Assembly: GCA_015067435.1 (NCBI GenBank)
Contig: SVMM01000002.1
Coordinates: 186,001-250,000, forward strand
Source of the DNA: Oscillospiraceae bacterium
GTDB lineage: Bacteria > Bacillota > Clostridia > Oscillospirales > Oscillospiraceae
Direction: 5' to 3'
DNA: 64,000 nucleotides
Shown: positions 60,775 to 64,000 of the stretch, piece by piece
How positions within the stretch are numbered: the stretch's first letter is position 1
How the letters are laid out: every line of letters starts with the position of its first letter
Made by a program: the position numbers and the translations under genes
The notes under the pieces: model-generated
Told to the model about the DNA's origin: nothing
What the model saw: only the letters and a program-made list of their open reading frames with translations
Databases searched by the model: none

Positions 60775-61739
60775 CTCTTCCTCCCCGCAAGCGCAAATCG
60801 CAGCGCCGCGCAGACCGAGAACAGCAGCGCGCCCGCGCAGTACATCATTCTGTTCGCCCGAAGGATATCCTCCGGAACCACGCCGCGGCGCTCGTCGCCC
60901 AGCGACGCCTTTTCATGCTTTTCCCCGAAATACCACGCATCGCCACCGAGGCAAACCCCCAGCGCGCCCGCGCAGGCCGCCTCCGTCTGCCCCGCGTTGG
61001 GGCTCAGGTGCAGCCGCGCGTCCCGCCGCCAGATGCGGTAAGCGCCCTTCGCGTCCTGTCCCGTCAGCGCCGCGGCGGCGATGAAGAAGAGCGCCGCGAC
61101 GCGCGACGGCAGATAGTTCGCCGCGTCGTCCAGCTTTGCCGCCGCCGCGCCGAAGTGCAGATACTTTTCGCTGCGATAGCCGACCATACTGTCCATTGTG
61201 TTGATAGACTTATACAATAGCGCCGCAGGCGCGCCGCCCAGAAACATGCACAGCATCGGCGCGGCCACGCCGTCCGAGAAGTTCTCCGCCACCGTTTCGA
61301 CCGCCGCCTTGGCGACGCCCTCCGCGTCCAGCCGCTCCGTATCGCGTCCGACGATGCGTGCGACCGCCTTACGCGCCGCCTCCAGATCGTCCGCCTCCAG
61401 CGCGCGGTAAACGCGCCCGCTCTCGGTCGCAAGTCCCTTTGCCGCGAGCGACTGTGCGCACCAGAGCGTTTGCAGCGCCAGCTCCGCGCTCCAATGCACC
61501 CGCCGCGCCATGCGGCATGCACCGAGCGAAACGCCCAGCGTCAGCGCAGGGAGGGACAGCGCCAGCAGCGCCCCGCCCAGCCGTTCGCCCTCTGGCGACG
61601 CCGGAAGCCGGGGCCGTGCCGTGCGCTCATAGCGGTCGATGTACCTTCCCATCCACACCACCGGATGCGGCAGCCATGCCGGATCGCCGAAGATCAGATC
61701 CAGCGCGTAGCCGCCCGCAGCCGCGCAAAGCGTCAGCAT
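60771..61739 (-). CDS. cbiB: Adenosylcobinamide-phosphate synthase (CbiB)
   Basis: CbiB joins cobyric acid with aminopropanol phosphate at the membrane. The 322-residue protein has four or five hydrophobic segments, the family start YALDLIFGDPAWLPHPVVWMG (residues 9-29 in outline), VETVAENFSDGVAAPM near 146, and SPNAGQTEAACAGALGV near 246. GAGGAGG precedes the ATG at 61739. It overlaps the phosphatase gene by 7 bases. Confidence 0.96.
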   Translation of the reverse strand: MLTLCAAAGGYALDLIFGDPAWLPHPVVWMGRYIDRYERTARPRLPASPEGERLGGALLALSLPALTLGVSLGACRMARRVHWSAELALQTLWCAQSLAAKGLATESGRVYRALEADDLEAARKAVARIVGRDTERLDAEGVAKAAVETVAENFSDGVAAPMLCMFLGGAPAALLYKSINTMDSMVGYRSEKYLHFGAAAAKLDDAANYLPSRVAALFFIAAAALTGQDAKGAYRIWRRDARLHLSPNAGQTEAACAGALGVCLGGDAWYFGEKHEKASLGDERRGVVPEDILRANRMMYCAGALLFSVCAALRFALAGRKR

Positions 61740-62341
61740 GTTTCCTCCTCCCGCCGGAACGACAGCGGCGCGGTCATGCGCAGCCGTTTCTTTCCGCGCC
61801 AAAGCGTCTCGTCAAAGTCCAGCTCCCAGCCGCCCGCGTTGTCCGGCGTCCATGCGTAATAATCCTGCTCCGGCAGGGCATACCGCTCCATGATTGCGCG
61901 CACCGTCCCGCCGTGGGCAGCTATGACAAGCGTTTTTGCTTTACATGTAAGGCTATCCGCCATAACAGTCTCAAACGCCGCGCAGACGCGCGCGCAAAAC
62001 ATCGCGCGCGATTCGCCGTTGGGACATTGCGTCATGCAGCCACTGTCCACCCACGCGCGATAGGCTGCGTCGTTCACCATCTCATCCGCCGTCCGACCGT
62101 CAAAGTCGCCGAAATCCATCTCGGCAAAGTCTGGCACGATCCGCTGCGCGGCATCCGGAAAGATGCGCCGCGCGGTCTGCTGCGTCCGGCGCAGCGGAGA
62201 AACGTACACCAGCGCAGGCTTCAGCGCCGCCGTCCGCAGCTCCGCTTCGCCCTCGGGCGAGAGCGGGATGTCCAGCCTGCCCTGATAGCGTCTTTCGTCG
62301 TTGTATGTTGTGCGCCCGTGGCGCAGCACCCAGATCCTCAC
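61733..62341 (-). CDS. cobC: Alpha-ribazole phosphatase-like histidine phosphatase (CobC)
   Basis: This is a histidine phosphatase of about 202 residues that would remove the 5'-phosphate of alpha-ribazole or cobalamin phosphate. It has WVLRHGRTTYN near the start (RHG motif), SPLRRTQQTA near 48, FAEMDFGDFDGR near 73 and AAHGGTVRAIM near 143 (second catalytic His). The start is GTG 62341, with AGGGGG upstream and overlapping the stop of the short CobU-like gene. The pathway role rests on its neighbours. Confidence 0.9.
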   Translation of the reverse strand: MRIWVLRHGRTTYNDERRYQGRLDIPLSPEGEAELRTAALKPALVYVSPLRRTQQTARRIFPDAAQRIVPDFAEMDFGDFDGRTADEMVNDAAYRAWVDSGCMTQCPNGESRAMFCARVCAAFETVMADSLTCKAKTLVIAAHGGTVRAIMERYALPEQDYYAWTPDNAGGWELDFDETLWRGKKRLRMTAPLSFRREEETC

Positions 62342-62673
62342 GACAGTTCCCCCTTGATGACCGTAGGTATCCCGCAAAACACACGCACCGCGGCGTCCGC
62401 CCGCTGCGCCAGCAGGCAGCAGAGCCTTCCGGCGCGCTCCCTTGCCTCCCGCTCCGCGCGGTCGACGGGGACGACGCCGCCTCCGACCTCCGTTGCGATG
62501 ACGATTTCATGGGCGGACAATTCCTCCGCAAGCGCCTCCAAGTCCTCCCTGCCGCGCGCCAGCTCCTGCACGTCCCAGACGGCGCGGCGCGCCAGCTCCT
62601 CCCGGTCGCAGCCCAAAATCGTACACGCGACTTCGCGTTTGCCGCTCCACAGCGGCCCGAAAATGAAGATCAC
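62338..62673 (-). CDS. Short second CobU-like protein
   Basis: This 111-residue protein starts at GTG 62673, overlapping the cobS stop (GTGA). It has a P-loop-like IFGPLWSGKREVA at the start, and its second half EIVIATEVGGGVVPVDRAEREARERAGRL matches the C-terminal half of CobU kinase. CobU is usually about 180 residues; a full cobU is two genes upstream. The central part of the kinase, including the guanylylated His region, seems to be missing. It may be an accessory, a divergent kinase or a remnant; codon use and overlaps suggest it is still expressed. Confidence 0.8.
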   Translation of the reverse strand: MIFIFGPLWSGKREVACTILGCDREELARRAVWDVQELARGREDLEALAEELSAHEIVIATEVGGGVVPVDRAEREARERAGRLCCLLAQRADAAVRVFCGIPTVIKGELS

Positions 62674-63449
62674 GGCAATTTCTCCCCATACTGCACCGCG
62701 ACCGCCGCCGCGAGCATCCAAAACTCCGCCTTGACCAAGAACCATCCCGCAAGATCCCCCGACGTGCCGCCGAACTGTCGCTTCGCCGTGCGGATGTAAT
62801 GCGCTGACGCCGCAAGCGCGGCGCAGACCGTCGCAAGGCATATCAGCCATCCGCCAAACAGATACGTGCCGACGGCACAACCGGCGCAAACGACGGTCAG
62901 GATCGCCCGCACGCGCCTTTTGTCCGCCGCGGAGGCGAACGTCCGCGCGAGGCTCGACCCCTCCGCGATCGGCAGGCAGGTCAGCAGCAGCCCGGAGAGC
63001 GCGCGGGAAAGCACAAAACACGTTGCCATGTGCCCCAGCGCCCGCGCCGACGGCGTCCACGCGCAGCACAGCGCGAAACACAGCACAAAGTACGCGCACA
63101 GGCGGATCACGGCGAACGCGCCGCAATGCGGATCGTGCAGGATCTCCTGCTTGCGCTCCGGCGAGGCGTGGCTGGAGAGCGCGTCGGCAACGTCAGCGTA
63201 GCCGTCGAGGTGGATGCCGCCCGTCACCACCGCCGGCAGCACGCACAGTAGCGCGCCGCGCAGCAGCTCCGGCAGCCCCAGCGCCGCGCACAGCGCGCAG
63301 ACGCCCCACCAGCCCAGTCCGAGCACGGCGCCGACGAGCGGAAACACCGCCAGCGCGTAGCGCATGTTCCTCTCATTCCATGCAAGCTGCGGCATCGGCA
63401 GCGCCGAATACATTGAAAATGCGACCGCAACGGTCTCCAAAACCCACAT
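62670..63449 (-). CDS. cobS: Adenosylcobinamide-GDP ribazoletransferase (CobS)
   Basis: CobS joins adenosylcobinamide-GDP with alpha-ribazole in the membrane, the last main step of cobalamin assembly. The 259-residue protein has about six hydrophobic segments and the signature GGIHLDGYADVADALSSH near residues 77-94, where Asp and His bind metal and substrate. Length is standard. Its start overlaps the cobU stop by one base. Confidence 0.96.
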   Translation of the reverse strand: MWVLETVAVAFSMYSALPMPQLAWNERNMRYALAVFPLVGAVLGLGWWGVCALCAALGLPELLRGALLCVLPAVVTGGIHLDGYADVADALSSHASPERKQEILHDPHCGAFAVIRLCAYFVLCFALCCAWTPSARALGHMATCFVLSRALSGLLLTCLPIAEGSSLARTFASAADKRRVRAILTVVCAGCAVGTYLFGGWLICLATVCAALAASAHYIRTAKRQFGGTSGDLAGWFLVKAEFWMLAAAVAVQYGEKLP

Positions 63450-63979
63450 CAGCGCACCCGTTCCCCTTTGTGATATACCGCGATCCCGCAGCTGACCTCG
63501 CAGACTGCGTCCGCCGCCGCGGCAAGTTTTCGGTTTACATAAGACAGCACGCTCAGGTATTCCAGCGTGCTGTTTTCATAGCCGCTCCCGCCGGAGAACA
63601 CCTCGTTCGAGACGATCACCAGCTCGCGGCACAGTGTCCGCAGGCGCTCAACGCCGTCGAGGATGCGCCGCGCAGCCTGTTCCGGCGCCCCCTGCGGCGA
63701 AAAAAGCTCGTTGGCGCAGAGGTTGCCGACATCCTCCAGCAGCACCGCGCTGCCACGCGGGATCGCAGCGTTCGGCAGATCGACGAAGCACTCCACGGTC
63801 TCGAAGCCCCTGTCGCGGCGCAGCGCGCGGTGGCGCTCGATGCGCGCCTCCGCCTCCGCGCCGAAGGGCTCCATCGTCGCGAGATACACGCGGCGCGCCG
63901 TGCCGCTCCGTGCGCAGAGCAGTTCCTCGGCATAAGCGCTCTTGCCGCTCGCCGCGCCGCCGACCACCAGCGTCGTCAT
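63449..63979 (-). CDS. cobU: Adenosylcobinamide kinase/guanylyltransferase (CobU)
   Basis: CobU phosphorylates adenosylcobinamide and then adds GMP. The 176-residue protein has the P-loop VVGGAASGKSAYAEELL (residues 5-21), YLATMEPF near 32 and the RIERHRALR block near 46-54 containing the guanylylated His. VLLEDVGNLCANELF near 80 and IVSNEVFSGG near 123 follow. CAGGAGG precedes the ATG. It is the first cob gene in view; the operon promoter, and any cobalamin riboswitch, would lie beyond the right edge. Confidence 0.96.
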   Translation of the reverse strand: MTTLVVGGAASGKSAYAEELLCARSGTARRVYLATMEPFGAEAEARIERHRALRRDRGFETVECFVDLPNAAIPRGSAVLLEDVGNLCANELFSPQGAPEQAARRILDGVERLRTLCRELVIVSNEVFSGGSGYENSTLEYLSVLSYVNRKLAAAADAVCEVSCGIAVYHKGERVR

Positions 63980-64000
63980 GGCGCGCCCTCCTGCGGGACA

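Noticed and set aside
63980-64000. Cobalamin riboswitch for the cob operon
   Set aside because: Only 21 bases precede cobU inside the window, just enough for its ribosome-binding site; any riboswitch would be outside.

Overview
The window is a gene-dense, GC-rich bacterial chromosome segment with almost no non-coding DNA. The gene set points to an anaerobic, probably spore-forming Clostridia member, most like the high-GC gut Oscillospiraceae/Ruminococcaceae. Pointers are AddAB rather than RecBCD, a YtvI-type sporulation membrane protein, NfnAB electron-bifurcating transhydrogenase, crotonase plus 3-hydroxybutyryl-CoA dehydrogenase, an EndoA-type MazF beside alr, anaerobic cobalamin genes, and sigma-A-type promoters with 17-bp spacers. 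The genus cannot be told from the sequence alone. I see no rRNA, tRNA, CRISPR array, insertion sequence or prophage. No gene-free stretch exceeds about 315 bases; the longest (56049-56361) holds two divergent promoters and two palindromes.

Layout. 1-7.7 kb: addB-addA-metallophosphoesterase operon (minus). 7.7-10.2 kb: a small SpoIIR-like protein, ispE, and a DUF1015 gene. 10.3-12.4 kb (plus): DUF378 membrane protein, nth, and three unrecognised small genes, the last proline-rich. 12.5-16.7 kb (minus): trpS, GlcNAc-1-phosphate transferase, UDP-GlcNAc 2-epimerase and a membrane-anchored protein in one operon. 16.9-20.6 kb (minus): cooC, a His-rich gene, cooT, nfnA, nfnB, a nickel-chaperone set joined to a transhydrogenase. 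20.8-25.1 kb: aspartate kinase with a shortened regulatory end, a large secreted repeat protein, pheB. 25.1-31.6 kb: ytvI-like, Na/Pi cotransporter, murI, trmB, crt-hbd. 31.7-35.2 kb: secreted protein, mazF, alr, lipoprotein, DtxR-family regulator. 35.3-38.6 kb: short pyruvate-kinase-like protein, metF, MATE transporter. 38.8-44.5 kb: an operon of SLH-domain GH5 glycosidase, DHH phosphoesterase, MATE transporter and membrane-anchored carboxylesterase. 44.7-46.9 kb: free methionine-R-sulfoxide reductase and an ABC exporter. 47-51.5 kb: proC, iron alcohol dehydrogenase, AIM24-family protein, mtnA, deoD. 51.7-56 kb: sugar acetyltransferase and the mglBAC galactose-type importer. 56.4-57.5 kb: diguanylate cyclase. 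57.6-64 kb: cobalamin late-step operon cobU-cobS-cobU-like-cobC-cbiB-cobD-cobQ-cbiC, whose 5' end lies outside the window.

Most genes sit in tightly packed operons with 1-8 base overlaps, and many operon ends carry bidirectional terminators. Points most worth a second look are: the CooC/His-rich/CooT-NfnAB operon; the proC-adh-AIM24-mtnA-deoD operon, which resembles a 5'-deoxynucleoside (DHAP-shunt-like) salvage set; a pair of divergent promoters sharing one -35 hexamer; a miniature SpoIIR-like protein; a second, very short CobU-like protein; a one-piece pyruvate-kinase-like protein; and a MazF toxin with no adjacent antitoxin.
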